From: Camellia lanceoleosa
Taxonomy: Eukaryota > Streptophyta > Magnoliopsida > Ericales > Theaceae
Direction of reading: 5' to 3'
Assembly: GCA_025200525.1 (NCBI GenBank)
Contig: CM045761.1
Span: forward strand, 94,898,182-94,962,181
DNA length: 64,000 nt
The position numbers were made by a program, and so were the translations under genes. Below, piece by piece: positions 12,432 through 24,296 of the stretch (positions are counted from its first letter, which is position 1; each line of letters starts with the position of its first letter). The notes under the pieces are model-generated. The model saw only the letters and a program-made list of their open reading frames with translations, did not search any database and was not told where the DNA came from.

Positions 12432-13256
12432 GAGTCATTGTACACCATTAGCTCAGTAGCCTTCATCTAGAAGGCAGATTTCAAATCGGCCAAAAGTGCT
12501 TCATATGTTGCTTCATTGTTGGACGTTGGAAATCCAAGTCTGATTGCCTATTCGATAGTTAGGCCATCTGGCGAGATGAGGATTATTCCTAGTCCAGCTC
12601 CATGTCTATTAGAAGCTCCATCTACGAAAAGCTTCCACATCTCTCCCATGAACAACTTTTAACAAGTGGATAGGTCTGAAGACGTCTTGGGGTCTGAAAC
12701 TTTAGTTATATCTTCCAAGTCTTTTTCCACTGTTTGTTCGTCAATCTCTTTTGCTTGGTTGCCCCATCATTTCTCATTCAGACACATCCTCGTAAATCAC
12801 ACTCGTAGTTACACAGCTTACTTCATTACCCCCTGGCAATATGTTATTGACCTTTGTGGGCAGTGCAACCACTACTAGGCTCAATGGTACCTTGCACGAT
12901 TCCCTTGCTTAATGTGGTAATTCAACTTGTTGCTGGGTAGCGGGGGCTTGCGTTATTCCCGCAACACTCTCCCTTTTTGTTCAATTTCCTCATCAAGTCA
13001 ACTGGGCAAACAAAATAGCTTCTTGGGGCAAACTCTTCCATAACGTTTGCTAATATTTGGCCCTTTATCGTCATTCTAGGCTAGAACGTGATATCCAATT
13101 GTCCTAATTCTATTGCCCATTTCAAGATCCTTCTAGAAAAGTCTACCCTTTCGAATAGGGCTTTCAAAGGAACCGAATTACTTGATGGTAGGTTGACACT
13201 ACCTCTCACATGGCGTGCAACCATGCTCTTCCAAGAATGATGTTGTAAGTGGATGG
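12432..13256 (-). pseudogene. Element C: protease fused by deletion to RNase H, plus aRNH N-terminal part
   Basis: Read on -, 13256-13170 is the end of the Tat protease region (YNIILGRAWLHAM, STYHQVIRF). It is followed at once by the end of the first RNase H (PLKALFERVDFSRRILKWAI, ELGQLDITF, then PRMTIKGQILANVMEEFAP). The whole RT is therefore missing: a deletion joins PR to RH near 13167. Further on, 12660-12437 encodes the aRNH N-terminus ([37 protein letters not shown]), whose C-terminal half resumes beyond S2 at 8545. Several stops (for example at IE*AI) occur. The copia insertion at 13257 cuts the protease. Confidence 0.8.
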
Positions 13257-14252
13257 TGTTAATCATGTTGTTTAATTTTGATGATGTCTAAAATATTATT
13301 TGATAAATTGTGATTTTTTTTAATGCACATATGTTATAATAATTTGGCACAAAATATAAAAATGTATTATATCATTTTGATACATGTTGCACTGAATTCA
13401 AATTTATTTTGCAATCATATTTTATGTACCATTTACAAACATAATTGATTTATATGCAACATCTTTTGAATGTTATATATGTATAATATTAATAAATAGT
13501 TAGTGGCAGTACGGTGCATCAAATATATATAGTCAAAGTCATGAATATTATAATATATTAATTATAATGTTCAACTTGCCTGTAAAAGGAAAAAGTATGC
13601 TAAAGTTTGACTTCAAGAAGTGCCACACATGATAATGGAGCGTCTTCTATCTACTCATAATCCGAAGAAGAGTCTGCCTTTCCAATGGATATATTTTTTG
13701 TGTAGAAATAGAAGTGTTTTGTGTGAAGAAAAATTAAGAACTTGAAGAGAAAATATTTGTGTGTTCCAAAACTTTGAGTGTATTTTGTACTATGCCCTTT
13801 CGCTTTCAGATCTAAGTGTTGTCTTTGTTCTTACACTTTCATATCTACTCTTTGTGAGAAAATTATTGTAAATGAGGGTTGAAATACCTCTTATCTTTAT
13901 TTATTATTTTATGAGGGAATTTTGTAAGGGTGAGGCATTTATTGTTAAGTGAGACGCGACAAATAAGAGTAAGACCTATGTAAAATCCACAAGCTTGGTG
14001 AAGCTTTAGTACTGTTTTGATTCGTTTTGATAGTAAAGAAATTCTCGAGAAGTGGACATAGGCTCGACGTACCGAACCACTATAAATCTTTATGTTTGAT
14101 TTTCTCTCCATATCTCCTTTATTTTATATAGATTATTATTGCTCTGTTTTTATTTATTAAAATTTGAATATTTTGATTATTATATTTAATATTGTAATTT
14201 TTTTTAATAACCCAATTCACCCCTCCACTTGGGTTGCCTACCTGGGATAACA
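13257..14252 (+). repeat. Copia 5' LTR
   Basis: Starts TGTTAATCATGTTGTTTAAT and ends CCTGGGATAACA. The first 280 bp match the sequence from 63714 to the window end, which begins TGGTAATCATGTTG. The LTR is 996 bp and AT-rich. ORFs inside are not genes. Confidence 0.9.
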
Positions 14253-14254
14253 AT

Positions 14255-14266
14255 TGGTATCAGAGC
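14255..14266 (+). promoter_or_regulatory. Copia primer binding site (initiator tRNA-Met type)
   Basis: TGGTATCAGAGC begins two bases after the LTR end. This is the standard plant copia PBS complementary to the 3' end of initiator tRNA-Met. Confidence 0.9.
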
Positions 14267-14308
14267 TAGGACTCTACTTTTTGTGACTTAATTGTCTTAG
14301 AGTAGATT

Positions 14309-14380
14309 ATGGCAACCCCTAGCTATTATTTACCTAAGAGACAAGCATCCAATAGACCACCATTGTTTAGCGGTACCAAC
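14309..14380 (+). pseudogene. Copia gag, N-terminal segment
   Basis: ATG at 14309 opens a 24-codon segment (MATPSYYLPKRQ, then PPLFSGTN). The reading continues in frame after element B at 46018 with FGYWKTRMTTHIQSNDYE, the usual plant copia gag N-terminus. The last five bases (ccaac) are the target duplicated on insertion of B. Confidence 0.9.
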
Positions 14381-17300
14381 TGTAGACACCCCATTTTTGA
14401 CCGTCCTCAAGACTTGGACGTCATCATTTGAACACTCGATGATCATCCATACTCGTGTTCGTTTTGAGTTCTCGAAGGTCTCGGCTACGCGCCTTGCCTC
14501 AAGATCTCTCAACTTGTCTGTTTTGTGTTTGGTTGTGGACCAAACACTTGTGTTTTTCTTATAAGGGAAGAGGGTGGCTTGTTTGCCATCCCCTCAACCC
14601 ACTGGCCAAGGAATGATGCCATCGGCCCCTTTTTCTTGCCATCGGCCAAGAGTGTTGGCCGATCGGCACTCTATTTGGTTGGCCGGCACTTATGTTGGTC
14701 GATCAACCATTTTTGGTGGCCGAATCCTATTCATCTTCTTTATGCAGATATTTTATGCCAGCTAGTGGAGCTGGCATCCACAATTCACCCCCTCCATACA
14801 CGTGTATAGAGGGATTTGCCCTTTGCTTGGCTTCTCTTGGAAGCTTTAGAATTTGAACTTCTATAAAGAGGGAGCCCCTCCTCCCTCCTCCAGGGTTCAG
14901 AAAAAATTAGGTTGGGAGAGTTAGATATAGTTTTGTATCTATACTCCCTTGTTTGATCCTATTTTGGGCTCAAAAGTGTTGTTTTGTCTCACTATTGTAC
15001 ACAAACACACACCAAAACACCATCCTCTTGGAACTGAGGTCCCTTGAGGTTGATTTCAAAGTTATTGGACTGGTTTTGGTCAGAGGAACCTGCTGGAGCC
15101 ATGTTCTTGAAGAAGTTCTACAAGGGTGAGCAAACTTGCTTTAGATACCCCTTTCTTGTTTAAGCTTTTAACCTGTCTTGCTCATTGTTTTGAGCTTAGT
15201 TTATAACTGATAAAAGTTCTGTTTTTACTTACTTTAGAACTTTGTTTAAGGTCATTTTGAGGTTTGGGGTTGTTTCCCCCCTCTTAGGCCTTGTTAGGCC
15301 TTGTTTTAGGCCATCCCTTTTGGCCATTGTTCTTAACTTTGCATGACCACTATACCACTGAAATCCAGTGGATTTTCAGTGGTGGAGAGGTGGTTTTGGC
15401 ATCTTAAATAGGAGAGGGTCATCCCCTCCCCATGTTGTCTTTAATGCTTACATAAATGGCTTATGTTTGTAGCATGTGTGCTTAGCTTGTTTTAGCTTTA
15501 TTTTAGTGTGTATTAGGCTTTGTTTTTCTATAATATACCTCTGTTTCAAGTTGGTTTGATGGCCTCTTATATGCTTCATATAATTGTCTTGCAATCCTCT
15601 TGTTTGCCTCAACATGCATCATGTTGTAACAAGTCTTTTTAGCATGATTTTGGCTTAACTTCATGAAGCTTCTAGCCCTGTTCTAACATGCTTGAGCTCT
15701 ATTTTTCATTGTTTTGGTCATGCTTGCACTGTTTTGTATAGCTACCATACAATCTAGCTTGTTAGCTTTGGGTGCTTAAGTCACTAGCATGCTTTACTTG
15801 GGCCATTTTAGTGATTTGGAATCATTTTTCATGTTATTTCAGTCCATATTTCATGCTTGTATGCTTGCATTTGTTATTCTTTCAATGTCTTGAAGAGTTG
15901 GTGTCTTATGCTCCATGATCGGGTCATTGTGCATGCCCCTATGCTTAGGTCATTTAGATGCCGTCTAAGTGGGTTTTTAAGTTTGTTTTAACATGCCATA
16001 AATCTGATTTTGGTTGTTTAAATCATACCATGTTTGGTTGTATTAGGTGTAGTGTAACACCTCTTTTGTGGCCTTGTATGCCTCATGTTTTGCCCCTTTG
16101 TTTTAGCTTGTTTTGGCTTTGGTCATTACATGTTTCAGGCCCACTCCGACATGATTTAGGACTGTTTTGGGTTATGCTTGCCATATGCTCTTTGTTTTGT
16201 GTAGCTTTGGTTCGAGTCCCTTCACTAGTCTTGGGCTATAAGCCTTGTACATGCTTTGATTATGATTTGTTTATGTGATTTGGCATCACTCCTACTATCA
16301 TTTCAGGGCATGTAATGTTGTCACATTTGCATGCTTTTCATTTCTTTCAAGTATTCTTAGAAGTTGCCCTTCGATGCTTAAGTGTTAGGCCAATTACCAT
16401 GCATGTTTGTATGCGATTTTGTCCCTTATCCCTTAGCATATTGGCCACTGATTTGGACCTATTTGAGAGCTGTCCGTTTCAGTTTAAGACCATCCCCGCA
16501 TGTTGTTGCATGCTTTCCTTGTATGTTGTCACATGCTTGTTGCATATTCGAAGAATTGCATGTTGTAGCATGCTAGTTCAACTGTGCCTTGTTGCATACT
16601 TAGTCCATAACATGTTGTTGCATGTTTAAGTGGTATTGCATTTGGCATGCTTTTGTTAAGTAGCTTTGCTTGTTTACATATTTTGTCCCTTTACATGTTG
16701 TCACATGTTGGCCTTGCATGCTTGAATGTCCATGTTGCATTTTGCATGCTTGTCTAAGTTGCATTGCATTTGGCATGCTTAGCTTTGTATGGCATTGTCA
16801 TTAACATGCTCATGTTGCACTAGTTTTGCTTGCATGTTTACATCTCTTGCCTCTTGATAAACCATGATAGAGGTTGGGGTCCTTTATGTGTTTTGTGTGC
16901 ATTTCATTTAACATTAAAACGCACACTTGGCTCCTTTGGCCATCATGCATTGAAATGCGTGACTGAGGGCTCGAGGGTCGAGAATCATACTCCTTTGAGT
17001 CTCAAACATGATAAGGAGGGTGGTGGTGCAAACATTGCCTTGAAAATGCATTGCCATGCTCTGTCTATCCTCTGTTGTAGCAAAAACAGGATTCTGCTGG
17101 AAGAGATGGCCAGTTGGCCATCTTCAGTGTCGGCTCGCTATGTATTGTTGGCCGAGATCCCCACAAATGGTCGATGACCAGTTCCTCTTGGCCGGTGGCC
17201 TTGACTTTCGGCCGGTGACATCCTACAATGCTCATAAAGTGATTCAGAAGCATCCTTGAGACTTATGTAGCTTTCAGAGGTGCAGAGCAGTGTAAACAGA

Positions 17301-18539
17301 GGCAGCATGAGCATAGCGATGGATTTCCGAGTGAAGCCGAGCATGCATGCATTTGACCCTCTTCCTGAGGCTACTTTACTGTTTTCATAGCTTAATTAAT
17401 TTGTTTAATTAATTAAGTGTTGTGTAATAATTAATTAGATTGTCAGTTAGTTAATTTATATTATTCTTTCGGTCCCTCTGTCGAGAGGGCACAATTGTGT
17501 AATAAGCATGCATGTGTGTGATGAATGTCTTCCAACCTCCATTTCTTTCTCCCTTTTATTTAATCGCTTACGATGGTTAGATTTAGGGCATATTTCCATT
17601 AGCATACCTTATGCTATGCATGTTTGCATCATTCATCTGTATTGCATGCACCAGGCTCAGTGCATCATACTAACTGCATTGTATTTTAATTCCTATTTGA
17701 ATACATGTATCGGATTGTCGCATTTCATATGCCATCTTAGATTAGCCGAGCTTATTCTAGTTGCATTTTGTATGTGTTGCATTAGCCATTGCTAACATGA
17801 ACTAGGGTCATGCATGGATTTCTAACTAGTTTCTTATTTTGGCTCAGAGTACGATGTGAGTGTTTATGCTTTAGCATCTCGCATGTGTGTGAATGTTGCC
17901 ATGGAAGCATGCTTGCCATGAGGCTAATTGCTTAAGTGATATAACTGCCTGAATGCCTGTGGGTAAAGGTTGGATTACTTGAATTGGAACGATTCATTGA
18001 AATCCGTGTTTTAGCCTACTTGCGAGTAGCAAACTTCAAACAATTTCCAAACAAGCGGATATGCGATGCTTTGTTCCAAGTTAGGTGATCTAGTCTATAC
18101 TTATGTGTTGTGCTCATCACATAGTAATTCTAGATGATTAACCGGAATAAGAACACATATGTTTTCAAAACAAAATATCATGCTTAGTGCAGGCCGATGT
18201 TTGGATCGGGTGAGAGGGGGTGCTCATAGATGACCTTCCCCAATCGTACCCATGTTCCCGAGCCGAGGCAACTTTGGTGATGACGGACACGTGGCCTTAG
18301 ACACGAGTCAGAGTTTCCTAAATTCCCCCAAAATAAATATTTAGGTGGCAACTCTGTATCTGGCAAAGCAGTCCATGTTTGGCACTTCTTTCTTAAAAAT
18401 CAGTTTTCCAAAATGATTTGCCGGATTTGGACTCTTTGGTGATTCATCAATCTCACATCGCACATTGTGAGATCAGATTAAGAACCGTGACATTTGAGTC
18501 CAAACTGTAGTAGCATGAGGCCCTCGGGGCGCGTCTACA
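14381..18539 (+). repeat. Element B 5' LTR
   Basis: 4159 bp. It differs from the 3' LTR by scattered substitutions (four transitions in the first 80 bp) and small indels, for example about 29 bp near 16165-16200 missing from the 3' copy. GGCC-rich islands are at 14590-14715 and 17105-17220. Many CATGCA/GCATGC words occur across 15400-17300. No genes inside. Confidence 0.92.
14797..14867 (+). promoter_or_regulatory. Element B LTR promoter
   Basis: Palindrome TACACGTGTA (14797-14806, with a CACGTG G-box core) lies 55 bp upstream of TATAAA (14862-14867), followed by a pyrimidine-rich stretch (CCCCTCCTCCCTCCTCC). Transcription start is expected near 14890-14900. The GGCC island at 14590-14715 sits just upstream. 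Confidence 0.65.
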
Positions 18540-18544
18540 GTTTC

Positions 18545-18562
18545 TGGTGACTCCGCTGGGGA
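18545..18562 (+). promoter_or_regulatory. Element B primer binding site
   Basis: TGGTGACTCCGCTGGGGA starts five bases after the LTR end and opens with the TGG expected opposite a tRNA CCA tail. I did not match it to a specific tRNA with certainty; Ogre relatives are reported to use tRNA-Arg. Confidence 0.7.
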
Positions 18563-19175
18563 CTTAGAGAACTTGACTTGAACTCATGATATCTTGTTTT
18601 GATTACACTTATGTGTTTCTTTGCATTACATGTGCATTGGTGCGCCTAGGACACCGTGTTTGCCGTATGCTATTCCTGAATGGTTTGCCGGAGGCTTGCT
18701 TTGAGAAGTGTGCCATAAGGCTGACCGGTTGCAGGCTCTGCCACGATGGGAACACAAACCTCGGTTTTCACCGAGGCACCATCTTTGACCATTCGGCCTA
18801 GTGCATATCGGAATCCATAGTGACTATTCCAAACTAGAACAGGTTTCTTACCCGATTTTAGGTTGTTTGAAATCACTGTGTGCATAGTGAAACCCTAGTT
18901 CTTGACGAAACTAGGACAGAGAAACCCTACCCCTAACATAGGGGCGTTTTGGCTCTCACTTGCTAGCTATGTGCTTTTAGAGTTGGCCTCTACAGGAATA
19001 CAAGTATCAGTTTACAAGTCTGGGTATCAAGCCTGCAGGCATCAGTGTTTTGAGAATCAGTTATATCTACGGGTATCAGATTCAGTTTTGGGACAGTAAT
19101 TTGGGAAACAGTGATCAGTGGTCGAATACAGTTATTCAACTATGCTTATGTCTGTTCGGGTGAAATTGGGCTGAG
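18563..19175 (+). other. Element B untranslated leader
   Basis: Leader between PBS and gag. No convincing ORF; short ORFs with no known similarity. Confidence 0.5.
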
Positions 19176-20339
19176 ATGCTGCATGCTTTCTCTTTCAAGG
19201 GGGGATTCAGAGATTTAGTTCAGAATAGCCAGTGTTCTCCTTCGCTAAAGCAAGGTAGACATCTGATCCATCAGTCACCAGGTCACAACACCTCCGTTCA
19301 GTTTAGCGGATTTGTGATGCCACAAAATTCAGAGGAAATTGTGGTTATGGCAGCCGCATTAAACCAAGGAATCATCTTGCAGGGTGAGATCAACGTTGAA
19401 GTGCCACACCCACCCAGGTCACCTGCCGCACATCTGATCTGGGAACCCCAGTTATTTCAAACCCGTGAGCCCACCACCTTTGAGCTGATGGGAATGATTG
19501 GCGACCTTCAAAGATCTGTGGCTGATCTAGCCTATGGAATGTCGGCCCCGCCACCAACTGCATCGTATGCCGGGAACTTCATGCCGTAGGAGCCCCCGCT
19601 ACTGGGGCGAATTGTAATTGAGCTCAGCTAACCTGAAGCTGTCTCAAGCTCTGGCAATGACATGTCGACGACGACGGGGCTTCACACTGAAGTAGCAACC
19701 CAAATCGTTCACCAAGCTAAGGCTAGTGGAAAGAACAAGATGAAGGTGGACACAGATCCCTATGAACAACTCCAGCAAACTGTTAAGGCTCTGAAAGCTG
19801 GGGGGTTGAATAAACAACAAGTACTCTCAGTTGTGGCTAAGACTGTGGATGACATTTTCCCTACTCAGATTGAGAGCAGTTCAAGCCAAAGGGAAAATCG
19901 GGATAGGGACCATTGTACCAGAACAATTCCTTCCCATCCTAACCCTGCACTTGGAAAAGATCAGAGAGCCAAGGCAGCACCTGCTAATCCTTTTGCTAGT
20001 GCGTCCAACAAAGGTCCACCAGTTTCGAAGTATCTGCCCCGAGGCCGCAGGGTCTTTCATGCCCTCTACATGCCTTTGTCCAAGGCTCTTTGAATCCTCA
20101 CTGAAAAAGGTCATCTCAAACCTCTTGAGCCTCGGCCTCTTCCGAGTAATCTCCCTCTCTCACATGATGTTACCCAGTACTGTGCGTACCATCAACAAGC
20201 TGGTCACACCACCGACAATTGCTTCCGACTTCACCACGAAGTACAGGATTTGATCGATGATGTGGCCATCCTCTCACCTAGCTCAGCAAAGTCTGTCATC
20301 ACTGAGTTCATGGACTTCGAGGATAATACAAGTATGTGA
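19176..20339 (+). pseudogene. gag: Element B gag (short, degenerate)
   Basis: One reading frame runs from ATG 19176 to TGA 20337-20339, broken by stops at 19587-19589 (TAG), 19629 (TAA) and 20091 (TGA, probably from CGA). The N-terminal part is Pro-rich (HPPRSPAAHLIWEP, TTFELMGMIGDLQRSV). The middle has EQLQQTVKALKAGGLNKQQV. The C-terminal part has FHALYMPLSKAL, then ILTEKGHLKPLEPRPLPSN, then a CCHC-like knuckle CAYHQQAGHTTDNCFRLHHE followed by VQDLID, typical of Ogre/Tat Gag. The usual retrotransposon gag capsid domain is not evident between the two parts, so it looks internally shortened. It ends without any protease. The start codon is a guess; the true start may lie elsewhere. Confidence 0.7.
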
Positions 20340-20933
20340 TCAGGGGTTGGTCCACCTGTGGGTGGCGCTCGGTTTATTTCAGATGTGGCGTTTGGCACGC
20401 ACTATTTTGAGCATTTGCGAATGCTAATTTTTGTGTTTTCTGACTTGGGTGTTGAGTCAGTTTTGTGGTTTTGTTTTGAGTCCGTCTCGTTGTTTTGAGT
20501 CAGTCTTTTTTATTAAGGTCTGTTTTGTTGTATGGAGTCAGTCCTGTCATACAGAAGTCGAGTGATTCCGAGGGTGTCACCTCGGACATCATTATTTTGT
20601 TTTGTGATTGCCCTTTTTCTTTCTTTTGAGTCTATCTCTGTTGTGGAGCCAGTTGCAATCAGGAAATCTGAACGAAACAGCTGTGGTTGTCATGTTTTTA
20701 TGCTTATTGTTACTTGGAACTTGTTGTGCCAGCAAGTTTAGAATGAAACGGCAGTACATTTCACCTACTCTTCTGTGCCTTGAAATCATTGCATTTGAAC
20801 TAAGTTTTTCAAAACTTTTCGAATAATGTTTTGAAAACGAAGAGGAAGGAATTCCTCGGGTTTTGAAAATTTTGATCAACTGAGATCACGCTTGTTAATG
20901 TGAGTACTAAGAAGGATCCTGGCTTGATCCAGA
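20340..20933 (+). other. Spacer replacing pol
   Basis: T- and GT-rich sequence with several TTTTGAGTC repeats (for example gttttgagtccgtctc, ttttgagtcagtc). No protease or RT motif was found. It may be remnant pol or intron sequence beyond recognition. Confidence 0.4.
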
Positions 20934-21475
20934 TTGGTTCTACACTATCTTCAGCGCGAGCGATTTGTCGCTTTCTTAAAAGATTTCAAAAAATGTTTTG
21001 CGCCGTCTTGCGAAGACCTGTGTGGAATCGCTCTTCAGATTGTGCAGCTTAGGATCTCTCTTAGCCTCGAGACTCAACACCCTTACTTTCAAACCTTTGA
21101 ACTTGGATTCAGAATGTTCAACTGTCAACTACAATGTAAGGCCTGCGTGGCCAGATTTGAAGCAGCCCTTGAACTAGGGGCAAAAATGTCAGATGCGCTC
21201 GAAGAGTCAGAGATGAGTCTTTTCTGCAAACCAGGGAAGACTGACAAGAATGCCAAATCCCAAAAAGGAAGAAAGATGAAAGTTTTGTTGAAGAACAACT
21301 GAGTTCCTATCCACAACACTAGGGGCAAATTCAGTCCCCATTGGATGGACTTCTACATCATCAGCAGACAGTAGCCATTCTCCTGGATTCGGATGGCTTC
21401 GAGACCCTAAAACCATTTGGCATGGACAAAGCTACACTTTTACCCTTGAGAGGCTCGCTGGGCCGAAAACCCTAA
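20934..21475 (+). pseudogene. Element B pol C-terminal remnant (integrase C-terminus)
   Basis: In 21240-21475 the frames read GRKMKVLLKNN, NTRGKFSPHW, then (after a frameshift) AILLDSDGFETLKPFGMDKA, resembling the end of Ogre/Tat pol, where NTRGKF-PNW-GPY and DLDGSEFQKPINMDQLKKYY-like text is usual. The upstream part, 20934-21240, is only weakly coding-like (QCKACVARFEAALELGAKMS). It shows that B descends from an element with a full pol that lost at least PR, RT, RH and the integrase core by deletion between about 20340 and 21240. Confidence 0.55.
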
Positions 21476-24296
21476 AGGGCGACCAAGGCAAAAGTTAGAG
21501 CAAATGAAAAGAAAAGAAAAAGAACAAAAATAGAAAAATGTAGAAAATGAAAAAAAAAAAAAAAGAAGAGAAAAATGTAAAGAATGAAAAAAAGGACAAA
21601 AAAATGGGGGGGAAGAAATGAAAAGAAAAGAAAAGAAAAACAGAGCTCGCAAGGTTGAAAACTCGGAAGGGCGGCCTTGGCAAAAGTTAGAGTGCAAAAG
21701 GAGAGGTTAATACCCGAGTGTACCTTAACCAGAACTATGTAAGGCTTGATTCCCATGTTTGGGATACGTAGGCAACTTCATTCTGAAGTCCAGCCACAAA
21801 CACTTCCAAATCGATTGTGTCCATGTAATGGTTCCGATCATCCTTGTCATTTCCGTATCCGAGAGTTCGGTTGTGATCATCGCTGTGAGAACTGGTTACA
21901 GTGTGCTGCAGTGCATTTCAAACAAGGGGCAACTTTCCGTTGCCATACAGTGCGCTGTGGTGCCATTCAAACAAGGGGCAATTTTCCATTACCGTACAAT
22001 GCCGTTCAGACAAGAGGCAATTTTCCATTGTTATGGATCTGAGGTTGTACATCTCAAGAGTGGGTTCCATGCTCGTTGAGCGGTGGTCGTTTGTAAAAAT
22101 AGTTTTTGAGAATTTTTACTGAGGTTGACTAATTTCTCTCAAAAATTATTCCATTTTCCAAAACTAGACCATTTTCTTGGACCCAAAAAAAGGAAAATTT
22201 TTAGTGCTCACAGCCTAACTTGCATGATTTTGAATCAAAAAGTCGAACATGTATGATAATCTAACTCTCATATTGATCAAAATTGTTTTAGTAGAAAGCC
22301 AAAACAAAAAATGGTCAAAATGTTGAACTAAGGGCACAGTTGAGTCAGGTTTTCTGTCTTTTCCCCATTGTCAACATACGTGCCAGAAAGGGCATCATAC
22401 TTGCCAAAAAGGGCACCATATTTGCCAGAAAGGGCACGACTGAGGTTAACAACAGAGGGCTGAAAGCTCTTATACCCTCTAAACAGCGAGTTATTAAGTC
22501 GAATGCGAAGCACAAATTGGAATGGATCAAGATACTCCACTCCCTCATCCGGGGCATCAACTAGACGTCACCAGAAGAAATAGCCTCTAGCTGATAATGT
22601 TGGGTGTGACCCCGTAACTTCCTGCTTATCCATCAACCACCCAGGGGAGGGATTAAAAAGAAGGGAGATTAAAGAATAGAGGGGTGTACGTTGAGAGAAA
22701 AAGTAAGAAAAGGACTTTTTCAGAAAAATAGAGATGAGTGCCAGAGTTATGTGAGAATCACAAATGAGAAAGGGTGGGAAACAATACCTAGAGAAACAGG
22801 CTCCCTGTGCACATCTAAGTGTTGTGTGCGTGTTTTTGTTTGTTTCGATTCTTGTTTTGAGTCGTTTTGAGTGTCAATAGATGTGTATAGGTTGTTTACC
22901 TTTTGTTTTTCGTTGCTGAGTCGTAGTGCACTGTGATCAGTTGTAGGCTCAATACCCAATCAAAAACTCATCTTTCCATTTCAAAATAAAATCGTTTTGT
23001 GCTCAGAGTGCTGTGCCATTCTCCATATTTGTGCAAAACAAGTTATGTTCTCTCACAAAAGCTACAGGGTTCAACCCAGGTCATGTGAGAACATTAGATC
23101 AAGGACCTATCTGAAGCTATGAGGGTTCTAGACTACAAAGCAAAAGAAAAGAAGGAAAATGTGGAGCATCTTAGTGTGTTTTAACTCCAGTGAATTTCGA
23201 GATCGCATTTCAGGTGCACCTTCTTAGGCCCCCCCTTCTTGAGAGTATGTGTGTATCTCAACACCAAGTGTAAGCCTGCTTCAAGTTAGAATGGTAGTCC
23301 GAGCAGCACCTATGGTTTTCACATGCAAATGTTATCTCTTGCCAATATAAATAGGGTGTACCCTTTTTGAGCTGAGTGTGTTGCAAAGCCCTCCAAGAGA
23401 TGAATTGGAGGCACCAAAGTAAATGTTTGATGCCCCCCCTACTGCATGGAATGCGCACTTTCATCTACACTTCTGTGGCATGCGTGCCGCGCATCGTTAT
23501 AATTCATGCATAGAATATGCTTTCAGTGTTGCATATAATATGCCTATCTATTCCGTAAAATGTGCTTGCTTTCAAATTTTGCATAGAATGTGCTTTGATT
23601 GTCTCATGCATAAAAAATGTGTTTGCTTATCGAGTTGTTACTCATTTGTCTATCGAGTTGTTGCTCATTTGCTTATCGAGTTGTTGCTCATTTGTCTATC
23701 GAGTTGTTGCTTATTCATTTATCGAGTTGTCGCTCATTTGTTTATCAATTTGTCGCAATTTTGTTTATCGAGTTGTATCTCTTTGCTTATCGAGTTGTAA
23801 ACTTGTCAAGGTCTTATTGTTGCTTATTGAGTTAATTTGTTTTGTTTGTTACATTGGTTCACTACCTGACTTGGTAATATAGGCATGTTCAATTTCCATT
23901 CGATCCCATTGTTATGTAATGTGATGTGATGCGATGCGATGCGATGCATAAAATGTACAAATGTAACACTTTTTGAACAAAATAGTTGTTTCATTTCCAT
24001 CATGTCTTTTGCAAAAAGTACATAGTGTTGAAAATAAAACCTGCCTGAGGCAGTACAATGTGCTCAAACTACCAGTAAAAAGAAAAATAAAACAAGAAGA
24101 TGAGAAAAGCAACCAAACGTCTGAACAAAGCAAAGAAGAAGAAAAAACAGCAGAAAGTCTGGATCAATATCAGTCATCTCAAGTGAGGGGGTCGGTCCTG
24201 GTCCTCTTCCTGGACGAGGGTCCAGGGTCACCACCGCCATCTCCATAGTCGACTTGAGCTGCCTCCCCGCCTCACGATGACGCCGCCTCATCGTAA
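21476..24296. other. Non-coding interior of element B
   Basis: An A-rich tract (21490-21650, mirrored as Phe/Ser-rich ORFs) is followed by GGGATACGTAGGCAAC (21770), a phrase common after Ogre pol. Three copies of caaggggcaattttcc occur at 21915-22035, three of a gccagaaagggca unit at 22380-22440, and (GATGC)n at 23920-23945. No gene was recognised in any frame. Confidence 0.5.
23627..23805 (+). repeat. Short tandem repeat, 23-bp unit
   Basis: About eight copies of TATCGAGTTGTTGCTCATTT with a variable tail. It generates the Leu/Ser/Cys-rich ORFs in all three frames, which are not genes. Confidence 0.85.

Larger units (their letters stand above)
1836..13256 (-). mobile_element. Element C: degenerate Tat-lineage Ty3-gypsy retrotransposon (interrupted)
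   Basis: The - strand carries pieces of protease, RNase H, a second (archaeal-type) RNase H and integrase in the normal Ty3 order. Downstream of integrase, on the opposite strand, is a coiled-coil ORF. A second RNase H domain and an antisense ORF beyond pol are both known hallmarks of the Tat lineage. Solo LTRs interrupt it at 3875-6916 and 8546-12431, and the copia element truncates its view at 13257. Its gag and 5' LTR should lie beyond the right edge of the window, on the far side of the copia element. No LTR was found on the left. RT is missing. Confidence 0.8.

Noticed and set aside
16315..16629. ORF in the LTR of element B (also at 43789)
   Set aside because: Present in both LTR copies only as part of the LTR, Cys/His-rich without a known domain; other frames are open as well.
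21440..21756. Phe/Ser-rich membrane-like ORFs on -
   Set aside because: Complement of an A-rich tract in the non-coding part of element B; hydrophobicity comes from poly-T, not from a membrane protein.
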